This document shows, piece by piece, positions 1-7,926 of a DNA stretch of 36,173 nt. The notes beneath the pieces are model-generated. The model made no database searches. It worked only from the letters and a program-made list of their open reading frames with translations, and was not told where the DNA came from. Each line of letters begins with the position of its first letter. Position 1 is the stretch's first letter. Source of the stretch: Janthinobacterium sp. GW456P (GTDB taxonomy: Bacteria > Pseudomonadota > Gammaproteobacteria > Burkholderiales > Burkholderiaceae_D). Made by a program: the position numbers and the translations under genes. The DNA is taken from contig NZ_NEHB01000001.1 of the NCBI RefSeq assembly GCF_002127655.1, positions 508,568 to 544,740 of the forward strand, given 5' to 3'.

Positions 1-31
1 TTTTATCAGGCGTCGTTATGCCGGCAATGTT

Positions 32-529
32 TTACCAAAAAAACCGCCGCTCTTCCTTGGCCGGATCGGGGCCGTTCATCATCATGCGCACGATGCCGTC
101 GTGGTCGAAGTGCACGTGCATCATGGAATCCCAGACGCCCGATTCCTTGTAGCGGTAGGACCAGACATGGAGTTTGGGCAGCGCCAGGTAGGAGGTTTCC
201 GTCGGGCGGCCCAGGATGTGCAGCACGTCCTGCTGGGTCGAGACGCCCACCTTGATGCGGGCAAAGCCCGGCGTGTCGAGCACTTGTTCATAAGAAATGA
301 GCTTGTCGTCGGGACCGAAGCGGGCCATATACGTGTACTGGCCGTACGGGCCCGTGGCGTATTCGAGTTCCGGGCCCGTGGGCAGCTGGTAGATATTGGT
401 CGGCCGGCCCAGGCGCGCTTCCACGGCGGCGCGCGGCTCGCCCGGCTGGGGCGGCGGGACGTTCCAGCTGGCGCAGCCGGCCAGCACGGCAAACAGCAGC
501 GGCGTTGCTAATTTGAGCAGTTTTTTCAT
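32..529 (-). CDS. Lipoprotein with two BamE/SmpA-like repeats
   Basis: This 165-residue protein starts MKKLLKLATP and has a lipobox LAGC at residues 16-19, so it is probably lipidated on Cys19 and held in the outer membrane. The start at 529 is chosen because GGAGG lies just upstream on the minus strand; a longer open frame reaches 604 but has no ribosome site or signal peptide at its end. The mature part seems to hold two related halves, about residues 28-85 and 93-152. Each begins with a G-x-x-x-x-x-V-x-x-x-LGRPT pattern, followed by aromatic strands and an acidic FGPDD or FDHDG turn. The pattern recalls the SmpA/OmlA (BamE) fold, but that is inference from pattern. The gene is transcribed away from rpsO and its partner genes, if any, lie outside the window. 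Function is unknown; an envelope-assembly role is possible. The lipoprotein call is firm. Confidence 0.85.
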   Translation of the reverse strand: MKKLLKLATPLLFAVLAGCASWNVPPPQPGEPRAAVEARLGRPTNIYQLPTGPELEYATGPYGQYTYMARFGPDDKLISYEQVLDTPGFARIKVGVSTQQDVLHILGRPTETSYLALPKLHVWSYRYKESGVWDSMMHVHFDHDGIVRMMMNGPDPAKEERRFFW

Positions 530-630
530 GTTTGACCTCCTGAAATGCAGGAAAACCCTATCATGCACCGAGAAAAGCGCGCACGGCAGGATACAGGCGG
601 GCATTTTTCCGATATACTTGCGCGTCTGGT

Positions 631-658
631 TTGTAGCTAGGGCCAGACTTTTAATAAT
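631..658 (+). promoter_or_regulatory. Candidate sigma-70 promoter of rpsO
   Basis: TTGTAG at 631-636 and AATAAT at 653-658 are 16 bases apart and give a plausible -35/-10 pair about 55 bases before the rpsO start codon. A 6-bp inverted repeat, GTCTGG at 624-629 with CCAGAC at 643-648, flanks the -35 box. Called by eye only. Confidence 0.45.
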
Positions 659-714
659 CGTAGTTCACGGTGGATAGGGTTCAGACTCTGTGCACCGCAT
701 GTGAAAGGTTTATC

Positions 715-984
715 ATGACAGTAGAAAACATCAACAAAGCCGCTATCATCGCGGACAACGCACGTGGTCAAAACGACACCGGCTCCCCTGAAGTGCAAGT
801 TGCACTGCTGACAGCTCGTATCAACGAACTGAACGGCCACTTCAAAGCCCACTCGAAAGATCACCACTCCCGCCGCGGCCTGATCATGATGGTCAACCGT
901 CGTAAGAGCCTGTTGTCCTACCTGAAGGCTAAAGACGCTACCCGTTATCGCGACCTGATCGCTAAACTTGGTCTGCGCAAGTAA
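715..984 (+). CDS. rpsO: 30S ribosomal protein S15
   Basis: The 89-residue product has the exact usual length of bacterial S15 and its hallmarks: the [14 protein letters not shown] segment, the [11 protein letters not shown] loop that contacts 16S rRNA, and the basic C-terminal end [11 protein letters not shown]. It binds 16S rRNA early and helps assemble the small-subunit platform. The start at 715 is set by an AAAGG ribosome site 8 bases upstream and by family length; an in-frame ATG at 670 would add 15 residues with no counterpart in S15. In many proteobacteria S15 represses its own translation through the mRNA leader; the leader from about 665 to 714 could serve for this, but I cannot show a pseudoknot. 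pnp lies downstream, as in enterobacteria. Confidence 0.98.
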   Translation: MTVENINKAAIIADNARGQNDTGSPEVQVALLTARINELNGHFKAHSKDHHSRRGLIMMVNRRKSLLSYLKAKDATRYRDLIAKLGLRK

Positions 985-1010
985 TTTTTGCCGTACAAGG
1001 TTTATACAGA

Positions 1011-1045
1011 AATGCCTGCGCCAGTTCGCTGACGCGGGCATTTTG
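1011..1045 (+). terminator. Terminator or processing hairpin after rpsO
   Basis: AATGCCTGCG at 1011-1020 pairs with CGCGGGCATT at 1033-1042 (one G-U pair) around a 12-base loop, and a short T run follows. It would end, or reduce, transcription from rpsO into pnp. The T run is interrupted by a G, so it may be leaky. Confidence 0.65.
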
Positions 1046-1069
1046 TCATTTGAATTCCGGATTTATGTC

Positions 1070-1146
1070 GAGAAGTACAGTATTCTCTACCGATATCATG
1101 TTTTAAAAGTAAAGTGGTAAAGGCGGCAACGATGTTTCCGCCGCCT
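1070..1146 (+). promoter_or_regulatory. Structured pnp leader with two hairpins
   Basis: Two small stems lie in the untranslated region before pnp: GAGAA 1070-1074 with TTCTC 1083-1087, and AGGCGGC 1121-1127 with GCCGCCT 1140-1146. In E. coli the pnp leader carries stems cut by RNase III, after which PNPase represses its own synthesis. These stems are a plausible equivalent, but both are shorter than the E. coli ones. No convincing promoter was found between rpsO and pnp. Confidence 0.4.
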
Positions 1147-1205
1147 GTGGTGAGGTGAACGACAGCCCCTGAAAATCTGTCGGCAATTAGAAAAGGGATA
1201 CCCCA

Positions 1206-3323
1206 ATGTTTAACAAAGTTACGAAAACCTTCCAGTACGGTCAACACCAAGTGACCCTGGAAACCGGCGAAATCGCACGTCAGGCATCCGGCGCAGTGCT
1301 GGTGTCGATCGAAGATACCGTCGTTCTGGCAACGGTGGTGGCACGCAAAGATGCCAAGCCAGGCCAGGATTTCTTCCCTTTGACGGTTGATTATGTCGAG
1401 AAAACTTATGCTGCCGGTAAAATCCCGGGCGGTTTTTTCAAGCGCGAAGGCCGTCCTTCCGAAAAAGAAACACTGACATCCCGTTTGATCGACCGTCCTA
1501 TCCGTCCGCTGTTCCCGGAAGGCTATCTGAATGAAGTGCAAGTCATCATTCACGTGTTGTCGGTCAACCCGGAAATCGATCCGGACATCGCCGCCATGAT
1601 CGGCGCTTCCGCTGCCCTGTGCGTGTCGGGCGTGCCTTTCAATGGTCCTATCGGCGCCGCGCGCGTCGGTTACGCCAATGGCCAGTACATCCTGAACCCG
1701 ACCGTTCAGCAATTGAAAACCTCGCAAATGGACCTGGTGGTCGCCGGTACCGAAACGGCCGTGCTGATGGTCGAATCGGAAGCGCAGCAACTGTCCGAAG
1801 AAATCATGCTGGGCGCCGTGGTCTTCGGCCACGACCAGATGAAAGTCGTCATCGACGCGATCCACGATCTGGTGCGCGACGGCGGCAAGCCGGAAGTGGA
1901 ATGGGCGCCTGCGCCGAAAAACGAAGCACTGATCGCCCGCGTCGCGCATTTCGCCAACGCCAAGATCAATGACGCGTATCAAACCAAGGACAAGCAAGAG
2001 CGTACGGCCAAGCTGAAAGCGGCGACGTCGGAAGTGATCGCCGACCTGTCGGCCGAAGCGGCTGCCAACGGCGGCGCGTCGATCGACAGCGCTGAAGTGA
2101 ACAACATCCTGTTCGACATCGAAGCGAAAATCGTGCGTACGCAAATCCTGGACGGCGAGCCACGCATCGACGGCCGCGACACGCGCACCGTGCGTCCGAT
2201 CTCGATCCGCACCAGCGTGCTGCCACGCACCCACGGTTCGGCCCTGTTTACGCGCGGCGAAACGCAGGCGCTGGTCGTCGCTACCCTGGGCACTGCCCGC
2301 GACAGCCAGAAGATCGATGCGCTGATGGGCGAGTTCACCGATTCGTTCATGTTGCATTACAACATGCCTCCGTTCGCCACCGGCGAAACGGGCCGTGTCG
2401 GTACGCCAAAACGCCGCGAAATCGGCCACGGCCGCCTGGCCAAGCGCGCGCTGATCGCCGCCTTGCCAGCAGCTGAAGAGTTCAGCTACTCGGTGCGCCT
2501 GGTGTCGGAAATCACGGAATCGAACGGTTCCTCGTCGATGGCATCGGTGTGCGGCGGCTGCCTGGCACTGATGGACGCCGGCGTGCCGATGAAAGAACAC
2601 GTGGCCGGTATCGCCATGGGCCTGATCAAGGAAGGCGGCAAGTTTGCCGTGCTGTCCGACATCCTGGGCGACGAAGATCACCTGGGCGACATGGACTTCA
2701 AGGTAGCCGGTACCCGCAACGGTATCACGGCGCTGCAGATGGACATCAAGATCATGGGCATCACCAAGGAAATCATGCAAGTGGCACTGGCGCAAGCCAA
2801 GGAAGGCCGCGAGCACATCCTGGGTGAAATGCAAAAAGCCATGCCGCACGTCAAAACCGAATTGTCCGATTTCGCACCGCGTTTGATCACCATCAAGATC
2901 AACCCGGAAAAAATCCGTGACGTGATCGGCAAGGGCGGCGCCGTGATCCGCGCGCTGACTGAAGAGACGGGCACCCAGATCGACATCAGCGACGAAGGCG
3001 TGGTCACCATCGCTTCCGTCGACGCGCAAGCGGGCCAGGAAGCCAAGCGCCGCATCGAGGAACTGACCGCTTCCGTCGAAGTGGGCAAGACCTACGAAGG
3101 CACCGTGCTGAAACTGCTGGACTTCGGCGCCATCGTGCAAGTCATGCCAGGCAAGGACGGCTTGCTGCACATCTCGCAGATCGCCAACGAGCGCGTCAAC
3201 GCCGTGGCCGACTACCTGAAAGAAGGCCAGCTGGTGCGCGTCAAAGTGCTGGAAACGGACGACCGCGGCCGCCTGAAGCTGTCGATGAAAGCTGCCGAAG
3301 GCAACGAAGCGCCAGCCGCTTAA
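1206..3323 (+). CDS. pnp: Polynucleotide phosphorylase
   Basis: PNPase degrades RNA from the 3' end by phosphorolysis, releasing nucleoside diphosphates, and can add tails in reverse; it usually works with RNase E in the degradosome. The 705-residue product has the full family layout: a first RNase PH domain with [12 protein letters not shown], a helical linker at about 240-320, a second catalytic RNase PH domain with the acidic DMDFK motif near residue 495, a KH domain with GKGG at 575-578, and an S1 domain at about 632-700 ([20 protein letters not shown]). The length is typical and nothing is missing. Start ATG at 1206 follows an AGGGA ribosome site. It lies after rpsO behind a hairpin, so it is probably both co-transcribed with rpsO and separately controlled. 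Confidence 0.98.
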   Translation: MFNKVTKTFQYGQHQVTLETGEIARQASGAVLVSIEDTVVLATVVARKDAKPGQDFFPLTVDYVEKTYAAGKIPGGFFKREGRPSEKETLTSRLIDRPIRPLFPEGYLNEVQVIIHVLSVNPEIDPDIAAMIGASAALCVSGVPFNGPIGAARVGYANGQYILNPTVQQLKTSQMDLVVAGTETAVLMVESEAQQLSEEIMLGAVVFGHDQMKVVIDAIHDLVRDGGKPEVEWAPAPKNEALIARVAHFANAKINDAYQTKDKQERTAKLKAATSEVIADLSAEAAANGGASIDSAEVNNILFDIEAKIVRTQILDGEPRIDGRDTRTVRPISIRTSVLPRTHGSALFTRGETQALVVATLGTARDSQKIDALMGEFTDSFMLHYNMPPFATGETGRVGTPKRREIGHGRLAKRALIAALPAAEEFSYSVRLVSEITESNGSSSMASVCGGCLALMDAGVPMKEHVAGIAMGLIKEGGKFAVLSDILGDEDHLGDMDFKVAGTRNGITALQMDIKIMGITKEIMQVALAQAKEGREHILGEMQKAMPHVKTELSDFAPRLITIKINPEKIRDVIGKGGAVIRALTEETGTQIDISDEGVVTIASVDAQAGQEAKRRIEELTASVEVGKTYEGTVLKLLDFGAIVQVMPGKDGLLHISQIANERVNAVADYLKEGQLVRVKVLETDDRGRLKLSMKAAEGNEAPAA

Positions 3324-3365
3324 GTTCGTCTGAGTTAGCCTGAGTGCGGCTTGGTCCGCATGCTC

Positions 3366-3401
3366 AAAAACCGCCAGCGCGCTAGCCCTGGCGGTTTTTT
3401 T
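3366..3401 (+). terminator. Rho-independent terminator after pnp
   Basis: An A run, then CCGCCAG at 3371-3377, a 10-base loop, CTGGCGG at 3388-3394 and seven T residues. It closes the rpsO-pnp unit. Confidence 0.9.
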
Positions 3402-3539
3402 ATGCGCGTCGTTTGCGTTGTATCGAACGCGGGTGCCGGTTCGTGCATCCACATTGATCCAGCGCGTATCGGCCGCTGCCGCGCCTTGTAGATTCGGAGT
3501 GGGATTTTCCCTCGAACGAGTCTTCCAAGGAGATGCAGC

Positions 3540-4235
3540 ATGCGCACATTCCGCGGGCTGGCCGCCGCCTTTCTGCTTGCCGTCGCGCCCGGGGCCTGGG
3601 CGCAGCTGGACAACGCAGCCACGCCGGTGCCGCTGCCCATCCCCATTGCCGCCGCGTCCACGGCCATGCCGGCGCAAGACCTCGACGCCTTGCGCGCCGT
3701 GCATGCGCGCGAAATCAATGACCTCAGCACCTTCAGGACGGCCGGCTTGCCGCGTGAGGCTATCGACTCCTATCTCGATAGCGGGCCAGGGCAGCAATTC
3801 CTGCGCGAACTGCGCGCCGCCGACCCGGCCGCTTCGGCCGACACCATTTATGCGCGGGCCGTCGAGCAGCTCGCGTCCGGCAGCACCTTGCCGGCCCTGC
3901 AGCCGATGGCCGCCGCGCTGGTAAAAATCGTGCCGCATGGCCAGAATGTGTCGCCGTATTCGCCGTATTTCACCACCAGCGCGCAATTGCAGCTGGCATC
4001 GGGCCGCTGCGCCACCCTGGCCGACTGCTTCGGCTTGCCTTTGAAGAGCGAGGCGCCGCTGTATGATGTGTATCAGATCATGCCCAAGGGCACCGTCAAC
4101 GTGTTCGTCAGCCAGGTGGCGCCGACGGAAGAGTTGGGCGGGCTGGTGCGGCGCAAGGGCGGGGCGCAGCAGTATTTGCTTCCCAATCGCAGCTTATGGT
4201 CGGCACCCGTGCTGATCGGCACGATCAAGAATTGA
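3540..4235 (+). CDS. Secreted protein of unknown function
   Basis: I do not recognise this 231-residue protein. It starts at an ATG behind a good AAGGAG ribosome site and opens with a clear Sec signal peptide, MRTFRGLAAAFLLAVAPGAWA, with cleavage likely before Gln22. The mature protein has an Ala/Pro-rich stretch, then a helical region with LDALRAVHAREINDL, and a Cys pair about 6 residues apart (GRCATLADCFG) that may form a disulphide in the periplasm. The C-terminal third is beta-rich (YDVYQIMPKGTVNVFVSQ). The next gene starts 9 bases downstream, so the two are probably one transcript. There is no lipobox, no membrane segment beyond the signal and no known catalytic motif. Confidence 0.8.
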   Translation: MRTFRGLAAAFLLAVAPGAWAQLDNAATPVPLPIPIAAASTAMPAQDLDALRAVHAREINDLSTFRTAGLPREAIDSYLDSGPGQQFLRELRAADPAASADTIYARAVEQLASGSTLPALQPMAAALVKIVPHGQNVSPYSPYFTTSAQLQLASGRCATLADCFGLPLKSEAPLYDVYQIMPKGTVNVFVSQVAPTEELGGLVRRKGGAQQYLLPNRSLWSAPVLIGTIKN

Positions 4236-4244
4236 GGAGAGAAG

Positions 4245-4541
4245 ATGGATCAGCAGCGTTTGCAAGCCCATGCCGCCGAACTGGCGCAGTTGCTGGCGCG
4301 CCTGGCGCCCGCCGACGGCGAGGTGGCCGACCTGCGCAGCGCGCTCGAGCCGCTGCTGGCCCTGGCGGGCAGCGGCGCCTTGAGCGCACCGCTGCCATGG
4401 GGCGATATCCCGGGCGGGCGCTATTTTACGGAAGGCGGCTTGCGCCAGTACCCTGAACTGGAGCAGGCATTTGCCCGCTTCCGCATTGAAACGACGGGCG
4501 GCGAATCGCCGGCCTTGCGCAAGCTGCGCGGCGATATCTGA
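4245..4541 (+). CDS. Small cytosolic protein of unknown function
   Basis: This 98-residue protein has no signal peptide. Its first 45 residues are Leu/Ala-rich and probably helical (ELAQLLARLAPADGEVADLRSALEPLLALAG), and the rest is more polar with a WGDIPGGRYFTEGGLRQYPELE segment. The start is supported by a GAGGAGA ribosome site only 9 bases after the stop of the preceding secreted-protein gene, which points to co-expression. I do not recognise the family. Codon use is like its neighbours, so it is probably a real gene, not a chance frame. Confidence 0.7.
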   Translation: MDQQRLQAHAAELAQLLARLAPADGEVADLRSALEPLLALAGSGALSAPLPWGDIPGGRYFTEGGLRQYPELEQAFARFRIETTGGESPALRKLRGDI

Positions 4542-4567
4542 TTGGCAATTGTTCGATTAATGCATGG

Positions 4568-4620
4568 TATCAATTGTTGTTTATGGGTAATTGATAGTCA
4601 GTATTGCTTGACGACAAAAT
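4568..4620 (+). promoter_or_regulatory. Candidate promoter and dyad of the chemoreceptor gene
   Basis: TATCAATT at 4568-4575 and AATTGATA at 4589-4596 form a perfect 8-bp inverted repeat with a 13-base centre. Its right arm contains TTGATA (4591-4596), a good -35 box; CAAAAT at 4615-4620, 18 bases on, is a fair -10 box. CAATTGTT occurs at 4546-4553 and again at 4571-4578, 25 bases apart. A regulator bound here would sit on the -35 box. Confidence 0.35.
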
Positions 4621-4633
4621 CTTATTCGCCGAC

Positions 4634-4679
4634 CATGGTGCATCCCTCCCGATTTTCTCTTTTTATTGGATGCACCATG
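4634..4679 (+). promoter_or_regulatory. 12-bp inverted repeat enclosing the chemoreceptor start codon
   Basis: CATGGTGCATCC at 4634-4645 is the exact reverse complement of GGATGCACCATG at 4668-4679; the loop is 22 bases and rich in T and C. The right arm contains both the only ribosome-binding-like GGA (4668-4670) and the start codon ATG (4677-4679). In RNA this stem would hide the translation start. It could also act as a DNA site for a dimeric regulator. Confidence 0.6.
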
Positions 4680-6629
4680 TTGTCCTCCCTTAAGGCGCGG
4701 CTGATCGCCATCGCCGTTTCCATCGTCGTGCTGGCCATGCTGGCCGTCGCCATCGCCAATTTCTTCACCACCCGCGCAAGCACCCTGGCCGCGCTCGACA
4801 CGCAGATGCTGCAGTTGTCGCACAGCCATGCGCAAGCCATCGCCGAATGGCTGCGTTCCAAGCAAGCCGTCGTGGGCTCGCTCAAGCAGGGTGCCACGGC
4901 GGCCGATCCCTTGCCGGCCCTGAAGGCGGCCGAGCAGGCTGGCACGTTCGACATGGCGTATATCGGTTTTGCCGACAAGCACGCCGTCTTCTCGCAGGAG
5001 CGCAAGCGCGCCGCCGACTACGATCCCACGGCACGGCCCTGGTACAAGCTGGCGTCCGAAGTGGGCGGCCCCATCATCACGGCGCCGTATATCGGCGCCA
5101 GCACGGGCAAGCTGGTGGTGACGTTTGCCGAGCCGCTGGGCGGCAAGGGCAGCGTGACGGGCGTGATGGCGGCCGACGTGATGATGGATGCGGTGGTGCA
5201 AAACGTCGCCTCGATCAAGCCAACGGCATCGAGCTACGCCTTCCTCGTCGACGGCGGCGGCAAGATCATCGCCCACCCGGACGGCAAGCTGACCCTGAAG
5301 CCGCTGGCCGAACTGGACCCTGGCCTGAGCGCACAGGCGCTGGCCGATATCGAAAAGAGCGGCGACGGTGCCGCCATCCGCCTGGGCGACCGTAACGGCA
5401 TCTTGCATGTGAGTAAAGTGCCGGGCAGCGACTGGCTGCTGGCTACCGTGCTCGACCGGGCGGAAGCGACGCAGGCATTGACTTCCATGCTGCGCGCCTC
5501 GGTCCTGACGGCCTTGCTGGTGCTGGCCCTGGCCGCCACGGTCTTGAGCGTGCTGGTGGCACGCGCCTTGCGCCGCCTGGGCCTGGTGCGCGATGCGATG
5601 GAAGCGATCGCCACGGGAGACGGCGACCTGACCAGCCGCCTCGACGCGGAAGGTTCGGACGAGCTGGCGCAGATCGCCAAGGCGTTTAACTTGTTCGTCG
5701 AAAAGATCGCCACCGTGCTGGTGCAGATCCGCAGCATCAGCACCCTGGTGCGCAGCGAATCGGCCGATATTGCCGCCGGCAATGCCGACCTGTCCTCGCG
5801 CACGGAAGCGCAGGCGGGCGCGCTGGAAGAAACAGCCAGCTCGATGGATGAGCTGACCTCGACCGTCAAGCAGAATGCGGAAAACGCGCATGCGGCCAAC
5901 GAGCTGGCCGTGTCCGCCTCGGAAGTGGCGGCCAAGGGCGGCCGCGTGGTGCAGCAGGTGGTGGGCACCATGGCCGGCATCCAGGAAAGCTCGCGCAAGA
6001 TCGTCGACATCATCGGCGTGATCGACGGCATCGCCTTCCAGACGAATATCCTGGCCCTGAACGCGGCCGTCGAGGCGGCGCGCGCGGGCGAGCAGGGCAG
6101 GGGCTTTGCCGTGGTCGCGTCCGAAGTGCGCAACCTGGCGCAACGCTCCGCTGGCGCGGCGAAGGAAATCAAGGAATTGATCGGCGACTCGGTGGAGAAG
6201 GTCGATGCGGGCGGCCGCCTCGTCAATGAAGCGGGCCAGACCATGGACCAGGTGGTCGCCTCGGTGCAGCAACTGACGACCATCATGAGCGAGATCACGG
6301 TGGCCAGCCGCGAACAGAGCGCCGGCATCGGCGAGATCAATACGGCCGTCACGCACATGGATACCATGACGCAGCAAAACGCGGCCCTCGTCGAGCAAGC
6401 GGCGGCCGCCGCGGAAAGCCTGCAGGAGCAGGCCGTGGACCTGGCGCAGGCGGTCGGCATGTTCCGCCTGGGCGATGCTGGCCCTGCCGCGGCACCGGCG
6501 CCCGTGACGCGCCTCAAGGCGAAACCGGCCGCGCCGGCTGCCGTGCCGCGCGCGCCGGCCCGCGCGCTGTCGCCGGCCAAGCCCGTCAAGGCGGCCAAGT
6601 CCGGCGCCGACGAGTGGGAAGAGTTTTAA
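4677..6629 (+). CDS. Methyl-accepting chemotaxis protein, dCache type
   Basis: A 650-residue transmembrane chemoreceptor. In order: TM1 at about 9-31; a periplasmic double-Cache sensor at about 33-270 with the [11 protein letters not shown] signature near 114-124; TM2 at about 274-296; a HAMP domain at about 297-350; and a long coiled-coil signalling domain whose hairpin tip ([20 protein letters not shown]) lies near 450-469. It ends in an Ala/Pro-rich tether and EWEEF, which fits the C-terminal pentapeptide that recruits CheR and CheB. It should sense a small extracellular ligand, often an amino acid or organic acid in this class, and control CheA. The start at 4677 is preferred because TM1 then begins at residue 9; an in-frame ATG at 4635 would add 14 residues but has no ribosome site. 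No che genes are nearby, so it is an orphan receptor. Confidence 0.93.
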   Translation: MLSSLKARLIAIAVSIVVLAMLAVAIANFFTTRASTLAALDTQMLQLSHSHAQAIAEWLRSKQAVVGSLKQGATAADPLPALKAAEQAGTFDMAYIGFADKHAVFSQERKRAADYDPTARPWYKLASEVGGPIITAPYIGASTGKLVVTFAEPLGGKGSVTGVMAADVMMDAVVQNVASIKPTASSYAFLVDGGGKIIAHPDGKLTLKPLAELDPGLSAQALADIEKSGDGAAIRLGDRNGILHVSKVPGSDWLLATVLDRAEATQALTSMLRASVLTALLVLALAATVLSVLVARALRRLGLVRDAMEAIATGDGDLTSRLDAEGSDELAQIAKAFNLFVEKIATVLVQIRSISTLVRSESADIAAGNADLSSRTEAQAGALEETASSMDELTSTVKQNAENAHAANELAVSASEVAAKGGRVVQQVVGTMAGIQESSRKIVDIIGVIDGIAFQTNILALNAAVEAARAGEQGRGFAVVASEVRNLAQRSAGAAKEIKELIGDSVEKVDAGGRLVNEAGQTMDQVVASVQQLTTIMSEITVASREQSAGIGEINTAVTHMDTMTQQNAALVEQAAAAAESLQEQAVDLAQAVGMFRLGDAGPAAAPAPVTRLKAKPAAPAAVPRAPARALSPAKPVKAAKSGADEWEEF

Positions 6630-6722
6630 GCTGCAAGCGTAGCGATCTGCGCGTTCATCCGCGTTTTTGTCAGGCCAGCCTGCCAAAAGCGCAGTTCGTC
6701 GCAATCGGCGTGTCTGGCGGGG

Positions 6723-6751
6723 GCGGTATGGCTATAGTGACACCATACCGC
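6723..6751 (+). promoter_or_regulatory. Dyad bracketing a -10 box, candidate operator
   Basis: GCGGTATGG at 6723-6731 and CCATACCGC at 6743-6751 form a perfect 9-bp inverted repeat. The 11-base centre holds TATAGT (6733-6738), a good -10 box. No clear -35 box is seen. A dimeric repressor bound here would cover the -10 region of the 69-residue gene that starts at 6784. Confidence 0.5.
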
Positions 6752-6783
6752 AAGCCCACTGCCAGAGACCCGAGGAGAACAAC

Positions 6784-6993
6784 ATGAACGTCGCTAAAAA
6801 CATGGAAATCATCGCCGTTGCCGCCGCCATCCTGCTCGGCGCCGGCTGCTACGCCATCGCTCCGGCCGCCCCGGCCCTGCAAGTGGCCAGTTCCACGGCC
6901 ACCGTGGCTGCGCCGGCAAACAAGGCTGCCATGCAAGTGGTGGTCGTCAAGGCCAAGCGCCTGAACGCCGCCGAAAAAGCCCGTTTCGCATAA
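6784..6993 (+). CDS. Small single-pass or exported protein, unknown
   Basis: A 69-residue protein starting MNVAKNMEII behind an AGGAG ribosome site; the open frame extends upstream to 6667 but those residues are arginine-rich and cross the promoter dyad. Residues 8-29 are a hydrophobic segment (IIAVAAAILLGAGCYAIAPAA) that could be a signal peptide or a membrane anchor. The LGAGC stretch looks a little like a lipobox, with Cys at about residue 21, but the residues around it do not fit well. The tail ends VVVVKAKRLNAAEKARFA and is basic. I do not recognise a named family. A DUF2807 gene follows 109 bases on in the same direction. Confidence 0.7.
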   Translation: MNVAKNMEIIAVAAAILLGAGCYAIAPAAPALQVASSTATVAAPANKAAMQVVVVKAKRLNAAEKARFA

Positions 6994-7102
6994 TTGATTG
7001 CCAGTCATTTTCCGCGCTGCTAGAGTGCAAGGCGCGATGCAATGCCGGCCGCCCGACGCGGGCGCCGCAATACATAAAAACAAGATACCGAGGATGCACT
7101 AC

Positions 7103-7864
7103 ATGAAAAAGATACTGCAACTGGCGCTGCTGTTCCTGGCGACACTGGGCCTGGTGCGCGGCGTGGCCGCCGAGACCCGCTTGCTGGAAATGCGCAACGT
7201 CGACGCCCGCGTGGTGCGGGTCAAGCTCGACGGCGTGATGGAGGTGCGCATTCGCCAGGGCAACGTGCCTTCACTGAGCATCACGGCCGACAAGCGCTAC
7301 ATCGCCGACGTCAGCACGGCGCAAAGCGGCGACACCCTGCACATTGAAACGGAAGTGCGCGGCTTCAAGCTCGGCCCTTCGTCGATCCGCGCCGACCTGG
7401 TCTTGCCGAACTTGCGCGAACTGAGCTCGGAAGGCTTTGGCAGCACGGACATCACGGGTTTCAAGGGCGAGGAACTGACCCTGTCGCTGGAAGGGGCGGG
7501 CAGCATCAAGCTGGTCGGCGACTACCGCAAGCTCAATGCCAGCCTGGGCGGCGTGGGCAGCATGCAACTCTGGATCGGCAACAATGAGCGCGCGGAGCTG
7601 GACTTGCAGGGCGCCGGTTCCGTGGTGCTGGGCGGACGCGGACGCCTGCTGAAAGCGAGCCTGGGCGGCCTGGGCAGCCTGAATGCGCAGCAGTTCGAAG
7701 TCGATGCCGTCAACCTGGAATTGAGCGGCCTGGGTAATGCTACGGTGAATGCCCATACGAATGCCAAGCTGAACCTGAGTGGACTCGGTTCGGTGGTGGT
7801 GTACGGCAAACCGGCCAATCGCGATGTCAGCGTCGAGGGCCTGGGCAAAGTTAGCTGGAAATAA
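7103..7864 (+). CDS. Secreted DUF2807 (GIN-domain) beta-helix protein
   Basis: A 253-residue exported protein. A signal peptide ending near GVAAE is followed by a right-handed beta-helix made of repeating short strands with glycine turns: EGFGSTDI, EGAGSIKL, GGVGSMQL, QGAGSVVL, GGLGSLNA, SGLGNATV, SGLGSVVV, EGLGKVSW. This is the signature of DUF2807, called a putative autotransporter head or GIN domain. No autotransporter barrel is present, so the domain probably stays in the periplasm or on the surface; its binding partner is unknown. ATG at 7103 is chosen over the one at 7094 because GAGG lies 9 bases before 7103 and directly abuts 7094. Confidence 0.9.
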   Translation: MKKILQLALLFLATLGLVRGVAAETRLLEMRNVDARVVRVKLDGVMEVRIRQGNVPSLSITADKRYIADVSTAQSGDTLHIETEVRGFKLGPSSIRADLVLPNLRELSSEGFGSTDITGFKGEELTLSLEGAGSIKLVGDYRKLNASLGGVGSMQLWIGNNERAELDLQGAGSVVLGGRGRLLKASLGGLGSLNAQQFEVDAVNLELSGLGNATVNAHTNAKLNLSGLGSVVVYGKPANRDVSVEGLGKVSWK

Positions 7865-7926
7865 AAGCATCCTGCCGCAGGCCTTCTGCAGGACAAGAAC
7901 AAGCAGTCAGACCACATCCCATTCCG

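Noticed and set aside
1002..3986. A 994-codon open frame on the minus strand opposite pnp
   Set aside because: Its product is His/Arg/Gln-rich and without domains, as expected opposite a GC-rich gene; pnp on the plus strand is certain.
4609..4634. Sigma-28 flagellar promoter for the chemoreceptor (GCCGACCA at 4628)
   Set aside because: No TAAA-type -35 box lies 15 bases upstream.
6649..6668. Terminator after the chemoreceptor (CGCG stem and five T)
   Set aside because: The stem is only 4-5 base pairs, too weak to call.
7865..7926. Hairpin TCCTGC/GCAGGA between the DUF2807 and Sel1 genes as a terminator
   Set aside because: The stem is 6 bp with a long loop and no T run.
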